From: Ammoniphilus sp. YIM 78166
GTDB taxonomy: Bacteria; Bacillota; Bacilli; Aneurinibacillales; RAOX-1
Direction: 5' to 3'
Assembly: GCF_004522215.1 (NCBI RefSeq)
Contig: NZ_SDLR01000001.1
Coordinates: forward strand, 868,001 to 932,000
DNA length: 64,000 bases
Shown here: positions 21,065-29,169 of the stretch, piece after piece
Layout of the letters: every line of letters begins with the position of its first letter
Numbering within the stretch: position 1 is the stretch's first letter
The notes under the pieces: generated by a model
What the model saw: the letters and a program-made list of their open reading frames with translations, nothing else
The model's database searches: none
Told to the model about the DNA's origin: nothing
Translations under genes and position numbers: made by a program

Positions 21065-21096
21065 AAGAGAGAGCCAATGGGGCCCTCTCTTTTTAT
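21065..21096. terminator. Terminator between mqnE and the convergent gerPD-like gene
   Basis: GAGAGAGCC / GGCCCTCTC (one mismatch) with a short loop is followed by TTTTTA on the plus strand. It lies between two converging genes and can serve mqnE; the minus-strand tail is A-poor and weaker. Confidence 0.75.
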
Positions 21097-21311
21097 TTCA
21101 CTTGTTCAGCCTCTAGAGGGGGCATTCCGCCTCTTCCTCCGGTAACGATGGGTATGCTTGGATCATCAATAAATGAGTCTGCTGGAGTGTCAAAGATGGA
21201 GGAAGAAGTAATGACTTGCGCATCACCCATGATAAAAACAGAGGAGCTCCCTACCCCCCCAATCTGAAGATCTCCTACGTGCAGCTTTTTATTCGTAACG
21301 GTCATATTCAT
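21093..21311 (-). CDS. Second GerPD-like spore germination protein
   Basis: A 72-residue protein that aligns with the GerPD of the main cluster: start [13 protein letters not shown], then [13 protein letters not shown] and SIFDTPADS, matching MNFTVVNGEVSVG, SSIFLIGDAQYI and TFETPAETS. GerP proteins form a coat structure that lets germinants reach the inner spore. The gene diverges from gerPA, with an AAGGAG site before its ATG. A possible leftward sigma-K promoter (complement of a CATA-type -10 near 21351) precedes it. It is a paralogue added beside the canonical six genes; its separate function is unknown. Confidence 0.85.
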   Translation of the reverse strand: MNMTVTNKKLHVGDLQIGGVGSSSVFIMGDAQVITSSSIFDTPADSFIDDPSIPIVTGGRGGMPPLEAEQVK

Positions 21312-21393
21312 ACTTATTTTACTCCTTCGCTTATAATCGCTAATGTTTACAGCCTATGCAGAGAATGTTTAGATGTGATTATCGGAATGGATG

Positions 21394-21422
21394 AACACCT
21401 AGAAGTGGGCATACATACATTA
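21394..21422 (+). promoter_or_regulatory. Sigma-K-type promoter of the gerP operon
   Basis: CATACATTA at 21414-21422 matches the sigma-K -10 consensus CATAnnnTA in every fixed position. AACA at 21394-21397 matches the -35 mACm with a 16-bp spacer. It sits 43 bp upstream of the gerPA start, and gerP operons are known to be transcribed in the mother cell by sigma-K. Confidence 0.75.
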
Positions 21423-21464
21423 GCATTAAAGACAATAATTTTGACAATGAAAAGGGGGGAGTGT

Positions 21465-21686
21465 ATGCCAGCATTAGTTGGAGCTGTCAACATCAACAGT
21501 ATCGGTGCCAGTTCAGTGTTCAATATAGGCGATGTATACACCATCTCTCCGATGAGTGCGGTTAAAACCTATGCAGGTGCGGGTTCATTCATAACAGGAA
21601 ATAACTTAAAAGTATACAATTATCAAAATCAAACCAATACCATAGACTTTGAGGCAGTGGATCAACCATTAGCCGCAAATGTCTAA
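21465..21686 (+). CDS. gerPA: Spore germination protein GerPA
   Basis: A 73-residue protein starting [14 protein letters not shown], with the family tail [19 protein letters not shown] start at ATG 21465 (AAGGGGGGA upstream), since an in-frame upstream extension reads through the promoter region. It is the first gene of a compact six-gene operon. It is similar in fold and sequence to GerPF at the other end of the operon. It acts in the spore coat on germinant access. Confidence 0.93.
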   Translation: MPALVGAVNINSIGASSVFNIGDVYTISPMSAVKTYAGAGSFITGNNLKVYNYQNQTNTIDFEAVDQPLAANV

Positions 21687-21711
21687 AACGTAAGGTAGGA
21701 GCGGAACCTAC

Positions 21712-21963
21712 ATGAATTTATTTGTAAACCAGAACATAACCATCCATAAACTTGAAATTGGTGGTGTCTCAAACTCTTCCGTGTTTCAAATCGGGAGTGC
21801 AGGCATTATTAAACCGTTATCGAACCTATTCAACAGTGGAGGATTTACAGGGCCTGCTCCCGAAATTGAAGAAGAAGCAACCATGATCGATCGACCTCCT
21901 CAAGTTTTTGTCCCTCCCACCTTAATCCCGGCACAGCCGTTCGTCCCACTGACTACACCATAA
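21712..21963 (+). CDS. gerPB: Spore germination protein GerPB
   Basis: An 83-residue product with IHKLEIGGVSNSSVFQIGSAG in the first half, the shared small-domain pattern of GerPB/PD/PE, and a proline-rich C-terminal tail. It lies second in the operon, with TAGGAG before the ATG. Confidence 0.9.
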   Translation: MNLFVNQNITIHKLEIGGVSNSSVFQIGSAGIIKPLSNLFNSGGFTGPAPEIEEEATMIDRPPQVFVPPTLIPAQPFVPLTTP

Positions 21964-21989
21964 AGTCTCGAAAAGGAGGGGAACATCCT

Positions 21990-22598
21990 ATGTATATGCA
22001 TCCTTATTATTATCAATATATTCACCACATGAATATGACGCTGCAAGCTCAGCAAAAAGCTTTACAGGATATTCAAAAAATGGTAGCCGAATTAAATCAA
22101 GAAGTAAATGAGTTGAAAAATAGGCCAACGAATGTAAACAACACGTATCAATTTGATCTGCTGAAGGTTGAGCGATTGGAAGGGACCTTGAGCATCGGAT
22201 TAAACCCTAACGGCGAGGGCAACAGTCTTGGAGATTTATCCATCAATCAGTCCATCAGCTCTCCCAAATCAGGTACTCCTCATTCTGAGCTTTTTGGCAG
22301 GATCTGTACCAATATTAACAATTATCTTGATACAGATGCTTACGAAACGATGAAGTCTCTTGAAGCTCAGTATCAGCGTCCTTTAGAAGATGCTTATCGA
22401 AAATTTATAATACAAGACGTCAAGAGACAAATTGACCAACGAATCATGTATTACCTCCATCAGTTAGAAGAAAATGGACTGGATGAAAATCAACAATCCG
22501 ATATGGAGCACATGATTTATGAAAAAGTGCAACAGGATATTTCAAAGACCTTCCAACTTTACCTTCAAAATTTGCCTCAAAAAGGAGATATCAAGTAA
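21990..22598 (+). CDS. gerPC: Spore germination protein GerPC
   Basis: At 202 residues this is the largest GerP component. It begins with a tyrosine-rich segment, then a coiled-coil stretch about residues 15-45 (LQAQQKALQDIQKMVAELN), a beta segment with LEGTLSIGLNPNG, and a helical C-terminal half. The layout and length are those of Bacillus GerPC. The stop is immediately followed by the gerPD ATG. Confidence 0.92.
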   Translation: MYMHPYYYQYIHHMNMTLQAQQKALQDIQKMVAELNQEVNELKNRPTNVNNTYQFDLLKVERLEGTLSIGLNPNGEGNSLGDLSINQSISSPKSGTPHSELFGRICTNINNYLDTDAYETMKSLEAQYQRPLEDAYRKFIIQDVKRQIDQRIMYYLHQLEENGLDENQQSDMEHMIYEKVQQDISKTFQLYLQNLPQKGDIK

Positions 22599-22796
22599 AT
22601 GAACTTTACCGTTGTTAATGGAGAAGTTTCAGTTGGAAAAGTGGTCGTAGACGATGTAGCCGCTTCTTCCATCTTTTTGATTGGAGATGCCCAGTACATC
22701 CAGTTATATAGTACTTTTGAAACGCCCGCTGAAACCTCGATTGTGGGAGTGACAATCCCCCCCATTGCTGCACAACCTGCTGAAGGGGAGGGGTAA
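22599..22796 (+). CDS. gerPD: Spore germination protein GerPD
   Basis: A 65-residue protein (MNFTVVNGEVSVG, ASSIFLIGDAQYI) in the fourth position of the operon, with no gap after gerPC. An AAAGGAG site lies in the end of gerPC. A divergent paralogue lies at 21093-21311. Confidence 0.9.
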   Translation: MNFTVVNGEVSVGKVVVDDVAASSIFLIGDAQYIQLYSTFETPAETSIVGVTIPPIAAQPAEGEG

Positions 22797-22799
22797 GGG

Positions 22800-23162
22800 A
22801 TGAGTAGGCTCTCACACGTAGGAAAGATGAAAATTCTCAACGTCTCCAACACCTCAGTCTTTGAAATTGGAGATTCAGTGAATGTCCACACGTATTCTAG
22901 GGTACTTGCGCTTAAACGAACAAGACCCGTTTATTTAGGGGAAGAGCATGACTTCTCCGATTATACCGTTTTTAATCAGCCCATCCCCCGACGTCTCGTC
23001 TATGAGTCCATAAACATGACCGTTTTTAATCAAAATCCAGTGATATCCGTGGGATCGATTGAATCGACCAGCGTATCCACCGCTTCGATCCTGCATATCG
23101 GCTCCACAACGAATATTGCTGCAGAAGCACATGTTAAACATGTTCGACATTCACTTGGATAG
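22800..23162 (+). CDS. gerPE: Spore germination protein GerPE
   Basis: A 120-residue product with two related small beta segments (ILNVSNTSVFEIGDSVNV near residue 12 and STSVSTASILHIGSTTNI near residue 90). This internal repeat is typical of GerPE. It lies fifth in the operon, 3 nt behind gerPD. Confidence 0.9.
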   Translation: MSRLSHVGKMKILNVSNTSVFEIGDSVNVHTYSRVLALKRTRPVYLGEEHDFSDYTVFNQPIPRRLVYESINMTVFNQNPVISVGSIESTSVSTASILHIGSTTNIAAEAHVKHVRHSLG

Positions 23163-23173
23163 GAGGGATCTAA

Positions 23174-23392
23174 GTGCCTTCAGTTGTTTTGGGACCCATC
23201 AATATTACGGAAAATGGGGGGGTTGTTCATTTTGGCGACTCCTTGAACATCTCTCCTAAAGCTACTGCAAAGAGCTTCTCTGGCTCTGGAGGAGGGAACA
23301 CGGGTAACTATGTCCTTGCTAATAATGGGATAAGCGCAACGAATACGATCGATTCTCAAGCTGTGGATCAACCGATGACAGGTAATCTGTAG
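23174..23392 (+). CDS. gerPF: Spore germination protein GerPF
   Basis: A 72-residue protein starting MPSVVLGPINITENGGVVHFGD and ending NTIDSQAVDQPMTGNL, the GerPF pattern and similar to GerPA. The start is GTG 23174 with AGGAGGG upstream. It is the last gene of the operon and is followed by a strong terminator. Confidence 0.92.
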   Translation: MPSVVLGPINITENGGVVHFGDSLNISPKATAKSFSGSGGGNTGNYVLANNGISATNTIDSQAVDQPMTGNL

Positions 23393-23410
23393 GCAGTCAA
23401 GAATAAATGA

Positions 23411-23440
23411 AGCCACTCCGTAAAGGAGTGGCTATTTTTC
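23411..23440 (+). terminator. Rho-independent terminator of the gerP operon
   Basis: A perfect 9-bp stem AGCCACTCC / GGAGTGGCT with a 5-nt loop, followed by ATTTTTC. Confidence 0.93.
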
Positions 23441-23583
23441 ATTGTGAACAAAATGAACAAAATGTACTTATTCTTCCTTATTTGTTTTATATCCATAATA
23501 TTTATTCCCTCTAAAGGCTATGGTAAAGTTCTTAATAATTACACAAATGAAGGCGTTCGCAATCATAGAAGGGGGAAACACCA

Positions 23584-24909
23584 ATGCTTAGCATCATCGG
23601 GTTGGCAACGATATTAGTTATTGTCCTTTTGTTACTAACGAACAGAATCACACCGATTATCGCGCTCGTTTTAGTTCCAATTGGAGGAGCATTACTCGCC
23701 GGCTTTGGAGTCACAGAAATTGGGGAGTTTTTTAACGACGGGATTAGTAAGGTCATTAATGTTGTTATCATGTTTATTTTTGCCATTTTGTTCTTTGGTG
23801 TCATGCAAGACGCTGGATTATTTGATCCCATCATCAACAAAATGATAGCCATTTCAAGAGGAAATGTTATCGCTGTCGCGGCTGGAACCGTTATCATTGC
23901 AGCGATTGCTCACCTAGATGGGTCTGGCGCTTCAACTTTCCTCATCACCATACCAGCTTTACTTCCTTTGTACAAACGTCTTAACATGAGTCCTTATTTA
24001 CTTCTTTTACTTGTTGGTACAAGCGCAAGCATTATGAACATGGTTCCTTGGGCAGGACCGCTAGGCCGGACGGCATCCGTACTGGGTGTGGATCCAACTG
24101 AACTATGGAGACCGCTAATTCCTTTGCAAGTAATTGGTCTGGTTTTATTAGTGGGGATGGCCATCATTCTTGGACTTAGAGAAAAACGCCGAATCGCTCG
24201 ATCAACAGAACTTAATTCGGTATCTTTGGAAGCGGCCGCAACCCTTGAAACGGTAGCGAGTAGTCCACAGCTGGATACAAGAGAAGATGTCTTGGCTAGA
24301 CCGAAGCTACTCTGGGTAAACTTGTTGATAACGCTGACCTTAATTGGTATGTTAGTGTGGGGGATTATCCCTGCTGGCTTCTTGTTCATGATTGCTCTTA
24401 GTATTGCTTTACCGATTAATTATCCTAGTGTAAAAATGCAGATGGAACGTATCAAAGCACACGCACCAAACGCCCTATTAATGGCTTCGATTATCCTTGC
24501 TGCTGGTTCTTTCTTAGGTATATTAAATGGGACGGGCATGTTGAAGGCATTAGCTACTGACCTTGTCGATATTCTGCCAGCTATGATTGTCCCTTATTTG
24601 CACATCGTAATTGGGGTATTCGGTGTACCTTTTGAACTTATCTTAAATACAGATGCTTATTACTTTGCGTTGCTGCCCGTAGTAGAACAAATTGTAACGA
24701 GTTATGGGGTGGATTCCTTCTCCGCTGCTTACGCTATGATCATTGGAAATATCATCGGCACATTCATTAGTCCGTTCGCTCCTGCTTTATGGCTGGCTCT
24801 TGGGCTTGCAGGACTTGAGATGGGACGCCATATCCGCTATTCTTTCCTATGGGTATGGGGATTCAGTCTTGTGTTATTAGTGGTTGCCATTATCATTGGC
24901 ATAATTTAA
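23584..24909 (+). CDS. CitMHS-family citrate (metal-citrate) symporter
   Basis: A 441-residue membrane protein with about 12 hydrophobic helices. Family markers include DGISKVINVVIMFIFAILFFGVM near residue 50, AHLDGSGASTFLITIPALLP near residue 105 and NMVPWAGPLGRTASVLG near residue 145. Bacillus CitM and CitH import Mg- or Ca-citrate with protons. The two-component genes directly behind resemble CitS/CitT, which control citM in Bacillus. The exact metal preference cannot be read. AAGGGGG precedes the ATG. Confidence 0.9.
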   Translation: MLSIIGLATILVIVLLLLTNRITPIIALVLVPIGGALLAGFGVTEIGEFFNDGISKVINVVIMFIFAILFFGVMQDAGLFDPIINKMIAISRGNVIAVAAGTVIIAAIAHLDGSGASTFLITIPALLPLYKRLNMSPYLLLLLVGTSASIMNMVPWAGPLGRTASVLGVDPTELWRPLIPLQVIGLVLLVGMAIILGLREKRRIARSTELNSVSLEAAATLETVASSPQLDTREDVLARPKLLWVNLLITLTLIGMLVWGIIPAGFLFMIALSIALPINYPSVKMQMERIKAHAPNALLMASIILAAGSFLGILNGTGMLKALATDLVDILPAMIVPYLHIVIGVFGVPFELILNTDAYYFALLPVVEQIVTSYGVDSFSAAYAMIIGNIIGTFISPFAPALWLALGLAGLEMGRHIRYSFLWVWGFSLVLLVVAIIIGII

Positions 24910-24922
24910 ATAGAGTAACATC

Positions 24923-24955
24923 CCACCCCATCTGTTGGGGTGGTTCTTTTGTTTT
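24923..24955 (+). terminator. Hairpin terminator between citrate symporter and sensor kinase
   Basis: CCACCCC / GGGGTGG stem with a 7-nt loop followed by TTCTTTTGTTTT. It would reduce but not necessarily stop read-through into the kinase gene that starts 20 bp later. Confidence 0.8.
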
Positions 24956-24971
24956 CGGAAAGGAGAATAAC

Positions 24972-26582
24972 ATGAGGTTACAGACCAAGCTTATTCTACT
25001 GATTTCTTCCTTGGTCATTCTTGTCATTGCTGTAACCGGTATATCAAGCGGATATCTAATGAATCAATCCTTAAAGCAGCAAATGGGGGCAAGAGCCTTG
25101 GATGTAGCCACCACCATTTCCAGGATGCCCTCGATTCGGGAGGCTTTTTTGACCCCTGAGCCATGGAACGTGATTCAGCCGGTTGCAACCGATATTCAAA
25201 AAAATATTGAAGCCGAGTTTGTCGTCATTGGCAATCATGAGGGAATTCGATATTCTCATCCGAATCCAGAACAAATCGGGAAGGAAATGGTGGGCGGGGA
25301 TAACCGACTCGTATTAGCCGGGCAACCAACCGTTACTGAAGCCATAGGATCACTTGGCCCTTCTTTGCGGGGAAAAGCTCCCATATTTAATGATGCAGGA
25401 GAAGTAATTGGTCTTGTATCCGTTGGATTTTTGATGAAGGATATTGAGCGGGCAGAGACACAATACCGAAGGAATGTACTCTTCTTTGGATTACTTGCGC
25501 TTCTTGTTGGCGGCCTTGGGGCTCTTCTCATTTCACGGAATGTCAAACAGTCGATTCTAGGGCTTGAACCGCGTGAAATTACTCAGCTGTACCAGGAAAA
25601 ACAGGCCATTATCCAATCGATAAGGGAAGGTATCGTAGCTACCGATGCACGAGGGAAAGTTTCAACGGTCAATTCAAACGCTCTGAAGTTCATCGGTACG
25701 GACGATGAGAGAAAGGTGATCGGCAAACCGATTGGGGAGGTGTTCTCCGGTTCTCCTCTCGCGCTTCATTTGAGTGAGGGCAAAGCGGAATATGACCAAG
25801 AGATAATTATTGGGGATCAGGTTGTCATCGCCAACCGTCTTCCCATCATCAATCAGCAACAGGAAGTGGTAGGGGTAGTCTCCAGCTTTCGCAGTAAATC
25901 GGAGCTGTATTCCCTTGCGAAAGAACTAGCTCAAGTCAAGCAATATGCGGAGGCCTTAAGGGCACAAACGCATGAGCATTCCAATAAGCTTTATATGATT
26001 TATGGACTTATTCAGCTAGAATCCTATCAAGAAGCCATTGAAGTGATCACCAAGGAAGTGGGTGTGCATCAAAATTTAGTACGGTTTATCATGAAGGAAA
26101 TTCCTGATCCAATTGTAGGCGGGTTACTGATCGGTAACTTTAATCGTGCCCAGGAGTTGCAGGTGGAATTGGAGATTGATGAAGAGAGCAGCTTCAGCGA
26201 TATCCCGCCTGAGATTGATCGAATGGACTTGGCTACCATTCTCGGGAACCTGATCGGCAATGCAATGGAGGAAGTATCGGCTCAAGAGGTAAAAAAAGTA
26301 AAGGTATTCCTGACCGATCTGGGTACAGATCTCATCATGGAAGTCGAGGATTCAGGCAAAGGAATTCCCGATGAGGACCTAGACAAGATCTTTCAGCTCG
26401 GATATTCGACCAAGTCCACGAAAAATCGTGGTGTCGGTCTGGCATTAGTTCAGCAAGCGGTAAACAAGTGGAACGGATTCATCAGCTATGCGCGAAACTC
26501 AGAGGGGGGAAGTATCTTTACCGTACTCATCCCTAAAAATGGAAGAGGGGGACAGCATGAACATACAGGTACTGATTATTGA
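24972..26582 (+). CDS. CitS/DcuS-family sensor histidine kinase
   Basis: A 536-residue membrane sensor. A first transmembrane segment about residues 8-30, an extracellular sensor domain of the citrate/C4-dicarboxylate (PAS-like) type, a second segment near residue 180, a cytoplasmic PAS domain (ARGKVSTVNSNALKFIG), a phosphoacceptor helix with QTHEHSNKLYMIYGLIQL, and an ATPase domain with NLIGNAMEEV and DSGKGIPDEDL. Start ATG 24972 behind AAGGAG. It likely senses citrate outside the cell. The regulator gene overlaps its 3' end by 26 nt. Confidence 0.9.
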   Translation: MRLQTKLILLISSLVILVIAVTGISSGYLMNQSLKQQMGARALDVATTISRMPSIREAFLTPEPWNVIQPVATDIQKNIEAEFVVIGNHEGIRYSHPNPEQIGKEMVGGDNRLVLAGQPTVTEAIGSLGPSLRGKAPIFNDAGEVIGLVSVGFLMKDIERAETQYRRNVLFFGLLALLVGGLGALLISRNVKQSILGLEPREITQLYQEKQAIIQSIREGIVATDARGKVSTVNSNALKFIGTDDERKVIGKPIGEVFSGSPLALHLSEGKAEYDQEIIIGDQVVIANRLPIINQQQEVVGVVSSFRSKSELYSLAKELAQVKQYAEALRAQTHEHSNKLYMIYGLIQLESYQEAIEVITKEVGVHQNLVRFIMKEIPDPIVGGLLIGNFNRAQELQVELEIDEESSFSDIPPEIDRMDLATILGNLIGNAMEEVSAQEVKKVKVFLTDLGTDLIMEVEDSGKGIPDEDLDKIFQLGYSTKSTKNRGVGLALVQQAVNKWNGFISYARNSEGGSIFTVLIPKNGRGGQHEHTGTDY

Positions 26583-27255
26583 AGACGATCCTCGAATCGC
26601 AGAGATTAATCGAAGATTCATTGAAAAAGTGTCAGGCTTTGAGGTCACTGGCATTGCAACGAATGAGCCACAAGCAAAAGAACTGATGGACATCCTGACA
26701 CCAGATCTTGTTTTATTGGATGTCTACTTTCCCGATATGAGTGGCTTAGACTTTATGGATTGGATTCAAAAGGATTATGCAACGACGGATGTCATCATGA
26801 TTACAGCGGCCAAGGAAGTCACTGCGGTACGTGAGGCGATCAGGAAGGGGGCCTTCGACTACTTGGTCAAGCCTCTCATCTTTGAGCGATTTCAAGAGAC
26901 GATGCTGCGTTATAAGCAGTATCGCGAGAAGCTGGTCCAATTGGGAAAATCTAAGGAGAATATTAGCCAGGATGAGATCGATCGTCTGCTTCAGAGTCCA
27001 CGAGCACCGAAAAAAAAGGAAACCTATTATCCGAAGGGAATTGACCATCTAACGTTAGAGAAAGTAACATCGGTCATCGACCAACAGGAAGGAGGGCTTA
27101 CGGCGGAGGAAGTAAGCCAGAGAATTGGGGCCAGCCGATCGACGGCAAGGCGATATTTAGAATACCTTGTTTCAAAAGGAGAAGTTCTATCGGACCTTTC
27201 TTATGGAGTCGTAGGCAGACCTGAAAGGATTTATCGCAGGTTGAAAGGGAAGTAA
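26557..27255 (+). CDS. CitT/DctR-family response regulator
   Basis: A 232-residue regulator with receiver residues IIEDDP and the phosphorylated Asp in LVLLDVYFPDMSG near residue 55, and a lysine in FDYLVKPL near 105. A C-terminal helix-turn-helix (LTAEEVSQRIGASRSTARRYLEYL) is typical of the CitB/CitT group. ATG 26557 follows GGGGGA within the kinase gene. Likely targets are the citrate symporter upstream and the TctCBA operon downstream. Confidence 0.9.
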   Translation: MNIQVLIIEDDPRIAEINRRFIEKVSGFEVTGIATNEPQAKELMDILTPDLVLLDVYFPDMSGLDFMDWIQKDYATTDVIMITAAKEVTAVREAIRKGAFDYLVKPLIFERFQETMLRYKQYREKLVQLGKSKENISQDEIDRLLQSPRAPKKKETYYPKGIDHLTLEKVTSVIDQQEGGLTAEEVSQRIGASRSTARRYLEYLVSKGEVLSDLSYGVVGRPERIYRRLKGK

Positions 27256-27260
27256 AAACC

Positions 27261-27296
27261 AGACCACTCTTGATTGAGTGGTCTATTGTGTTTTTC
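27261..27296 (+). terminator. Terminator after the citrate two-component genes
   Basis: Perfect 9-bp stem AGACCACTC / GAGTGGTCT with a 6-nt loop, then an interrupted T-run (ATTGTGTTTTT). Confidence 0.8.
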
Positions 27297-27600
27297 AAAA
27301 TAAAAAAAAGACCTATGGCAACACCATAAGTCACAAGGGAGACATTGTAGTTGTAGTTTGAGACAGTTTAGACATTCGAAATCTCTTTATCAATCTACCA
27401 TGGGATGGAACGTTACAGCAACATTGTGAACATAAGCTTTATTTACTTCATTAAAATCACGGATTGTCCCATCGTAAATTTTATGAACAAAAAGAACTCT
27501 ATAAACTTTATCCGGCTTATGGCCTAAAACTTTTAAAATAATTAACGTTCTGATAATTTATAGACAACAAAGAAATACCAATCAAGGGGGATTAAACGAA
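27297..27600 (+). promoter_or_regulatory. Intergenic leader of the tctCBA operon
   Basis: About 300 bp with no credible gene. It contains a small dyad with arms TATGG (27314-27318) and CCATA (27324-27328) and AT-rich stretches, and ends in AAGGGGG before tctC. It probably holds the promoter and the CitT-type regulator site, but I could not identify either with confidence. Confidence 0.4.
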
Positions 27601-28650
27601 ATGAAAAAGTTTGCTACACTCTTGCTTTCTAGTGTTCTCGCTATCAGCTTGACGGCCTGTGGCGGTGGAAGTAATCAATCAGCACCTACACAAGCTGCAA
27701 ACGATACAAATTCTACAAAAAATGAAAAGGCTTCCAATTATCCCGAAAAACCCATTACGGTTGTTGCACCGTCCGGTGCAGGTGGGGGGTGGGATAAGAC
27801 CGCTCGTTCCTTAACCAAGATCTTAGCGGAGACGAAGCTTGTTGAAAAAACGATGACCGTTGAAAACAAGCCAGGCGGCGGTGGTGCTGTTTTCCTAGCT
27901 GAGTATGTCAATCAAGATAAAAAGAATCCTTATAAATTATTTGTCAGCTCTCCGCCTATTTTGATCAACAACAATAAGAAAGAAGGCAACAGCCCTTTTG
28001 GATATAGAGATACCACACCACTTGCCCAATTAACACGGGACTATGGAGCTATTGTAGTGAAAGCAGATTCGCCTTTCCAGGACTTGAAATCAGCTCTTGA
28101 GGCAATAAAAGCAGATCCGACAAAGGTTACAATCGCTGGCGGCTCGGCCCCTGGATCAATGGATCACCTGGTTGCGGTTCTCCCCGCGTTTAAATATGGG
28201 ATTGATCCTAAAGCAGTGAAGTATGTTTCTTATGATGGAGGCGGTGAAGCCATCGCAGCATTGCTTGGCGGAAATGCTGACTTTATCGCGACGGATGCTT
28301 CCGCTGTAGGGGAGTACTTGAAGGCTGGAAAAGTTCGCGTGCTAGCGGTAAGCGCTACGGAACGCTTGGGAGGAGAGCTGAAGGATATTCCGACGTTCAA
28401 GGAAGCGGGCGTGGATGCTGAATTTACAATTTGGCGCGGGGTATTTGGTTCGAAGGATATGCCAGAAGAAGCCTTGAAGTTCTGGGAAGAAAGCTTAAAG
28501 GCCTTGTCTGAAAAGGAAGAATGGAAAAAAGAATTGGAAGCTAATGGATGGCAAAGTGAATACAAGAACAGCCAAGATTTCACCGTTTTCTTGGACGAGC
28601 AAGATCAGTTAGTTAAAGAGCTATTGACGGCATTAGGCATGGCAAAATAA
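27601..28650 (+). CDS. tctC: Tripartite tricarboxylate transporter binding lipoprotein (TctC/Bug family)
   Basis: A 349-residue extracytoplasmic receptor. Lipobox SLTAC near residue 20, a short linker, then the Bug domain beginning YPEKPITVVAPSGAGGGWD near residue 50, with GGGGAVFLAEYV and GGSAPGSMDHL. TctC proteins bind citrate or related carboxylates and pass them to TctAB. It is first in a tctC-tctB-tctA operon beside a citrate-type two-component system. The ligand is inferred from context. Confidence 0.92.
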   Translation: MKKFATLLLSSVLAISLTACGGGSNQSAPTQAANDTNSTKNEKASNYPEKPITVVAPSGAGGGWDKTARSLTKILAETKLVEKTMTVENKPGGGGAVFLAEYVNQDKKNPYKLFVSSPPILINNNKKEGNSPFGYRDTTPLAQLTRDYGAIVVKADSPFQDLKSALEAIKADPTKVTIAGGSAPGSMDHLVAVLPAFKYGIDPKAVKYVSYDGGGEAIAALLGGNADFIATDASAVGEYLKAGKVRVLAVSATERLGGELKDIPTFKEAGVDAEFTIWRGVFGSKDMPEEALKFWEESLKALSEKEEWKKELEANGWQSEYKNSQDFTVFLDEQDQLVKELLTALGMAK

Positions 28651-28654
28651 AAAA

Positions 28655-28677
28655 TGGGGGAGAAGTTCCTTCTCCCC
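28655..28677 (+). other. Intercistronic hairpin between tctC and tctB
   Basis: GGGGAGAA / TTCTCCCC stem with a 5-nt loop, 7 nt behind the tctC stop and without a T-run. It matches the hairpin behind the dctP gene in position and likely role (binding-protein mRNA stabilisation), which is inferred. Confidence 0.6.
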
Positions 28678-28700
28678 AGATATTTTGGAGGTGAGTCCTG

Positions 28701-29156
28701 GTGAATGCTACGTTTGATCGTTATGCTAGTTTGGTATTTCTTCTTATCGGAGTCGCCTTTATTATAGAGAGCCGAAAAATCTCCGCAAGTGCTTACGGAA
28801 GCAGTGTGGGTCCGGACATGTTTCCCATGTTTTTGGGCATTGCCTTAATTTTATTAAGTCTTCGTCTGTTCTATGAAACTAGGTTTTACTCTACTGTGAA
28901 AGTTAAAGGCATGTCCTTAGATTATAAACGATTCTTGATTATTCTTGTTTCTGCTATTCTTTATGGATTATTACTTGAGCCAGTAGGCTATGTGATCACT
29001 ACCTTTGTCTTCTTATCCATTGGATTCCAAACGATGGAAAAAGGCGGCTTGTGGAAAACACTTTTGATTTCTGGAGTCTTTTCCTACGGAATTTACTACT
29101 TGTTTGTAGAAGTATTAGAAGGTTCCTTACCGGGATTCCCTGTATGGTTTAATTAG
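28701..29156 (+). CDS. tctB: Tripartite tricarboxylate transporter small subunit (TctB family)
   Basis: 151 residues with four hydrophobic helices and the TctB opening (LVFLLIGVAFIIESRKI, then GPDMFPMFLGIALILLS). It pairs with TctA in the sodium-dependent carrier. The start is GTG 28701 with GGAGGTGA upstream, and tctA follows after 13 bp. Confidence 0.88.
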   Translation: MNATFDRYASLVFLLIGVAFIIESRKISASAYGSSVGPDMFPMFLGIALILLSLRLFYETRFYSTVKVKGMSLDYKRFLIILVSAILYGLLLEPVGYVITTFVFLSIGFQTMEKGGLWKTLLISGVFSYGIYYLFVEVLEGSLPGFPVWFN

Positions 29157-29169
29157 GAGGTGAAGGAAA

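Noticed and set aside
21216..21464. N-terminal extension of gerPA
   Set aside because: The extension covers the sigma-K promoter and the start of the divergent gene; the ribosome site and family length support ATG 21465.
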